Of a stretch of DNA of 22,275 nucleotides, positions 22,237 through 22,275 are shown in pieces. Origin of the DNA: Bacteroidota bacterium (GTDB taxonomy: Bacteria; Bacteroidota; Ignavibacteria; Kryptoniales; JAKASW01); NCBI GenBank assembly GCA_021789755.1, contig JAJYJD010000022.1, forward strand, positions 1 through 22,275, in the 5' to 3' direction. Made by a program: the position numbers and the translations under genes. A model generated the notes under the pieces. That model did no database searches and had not been told where the DNA came from. It was given only the letters and a program-made list of their open reading frames with translations. Every line of letters starts with the position of its first letter. The first letter of the stretch is position 1.

Positions 22237-22275
22237 TTCAAAATTCTTGATTTATAATTTTGAATTGTGAATTGA
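22237..22275. repeat. AT-rich inverted repeat after the glycosylase gene
   Basis: TTCAAAATT (22237-22245) and AATTTTGAA (22256-22264) are perfect inverted copies, followed by TTGTGAATTGA at the window edge. It begins one base after the stop codon. The unit style recalls the AT-rich tract at 2068-2130. It is probably cut by the window end. Confidence 0.55.

Noticed and set aside
22237..22264. Rho-independent terminator after the glycosylase gene
   Set aside because: The stem is only A-T rich with one G-C pair per arm and no U tract follows, so I list it as a repeat instead.
1..22275. CRISPR arrays, transposases, integrases or phage genes
   Set aside because: I looked for regularly spaced repeats and for recombinase motifs on both strands and found none; the repeats present are isolated inverted elements.

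Overview
The window looks like ordinary chromosomal DNA of a Gram-negative bacterium, with accessory stretches between core genes. It encodes outer-membrane beta-barrels, a TolC-type channel and a periplasmic adaptor lipoprotein. A DUF3078-type beta-barrel and the style of the two-component proteins point to the Bacteroidota/Ignavibacteria (FCB) side of the tree. Many genes have clear Shine-Dalgarno sequences (for example the TolC-like gene and the SPW gene), which argues against a classical Bacteroides or Flavobacterium. The taxonomic call is inference from gene content only.

Layout. (1) 1-1749, minus strand: a TetR-type repressor, an FmdE-like metal-binding protein and the start of a TauE/SafE exporter. 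Near-identical palindromes sit in the promoters of the first two. (2) 2136-5676, plus strand: a membrane histidine kinase and an NtrC-type sigma-54 activator, one base apart. (3) 6050-11850, plus strand: a tight export cluster made of an outer-membrane barrel, a HlyD-like lipoprotein adaptor, an ABC-2 permease and a TolC-like channel, followed by a dihydrolipoamide-dehydrogenase-like flavoprotein. No ATPase gene is present. A sigma-54-like element lies just upstream of the cluster. (4) 12024-12627, minus strand: a Phd/YefM-ParE toxin-antitoxin pair with a palindrome filling its promoter spacer. (5) 13001-14874, plus strand: an SPW-repeat membrane protein, a 41-residue membrane peptide, a patatin-like phospholipase and a second SPW gene broken by frameshifts. 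(6) 15037-17836, minus strand: tRNA-Asn with a recognisable promoter, a DUF3078 barrel, and an overlapping set of DUF423 protein, release factor 1 and a small membrane protein. (7) 18076-22236, plus strand: oxygen-independent coproporphyrinogen III oxidase, an orphan PAS histidine kinase and a family-4 uracil-DNA glycosylase.

The kinase/activator pair could control the export cluster through sigma-54, and the TetR protein very probably controls itself and the FmdE-like gene. The SPW/peptide/patatin locus is the least conventional part of the window. Two dispersed inverted-repeat families occur between genes: one built on CACAAAGACAC-like units and one AT-rich. No CRISPR array, insertion sequence, prophage or rRNA gene was seen.
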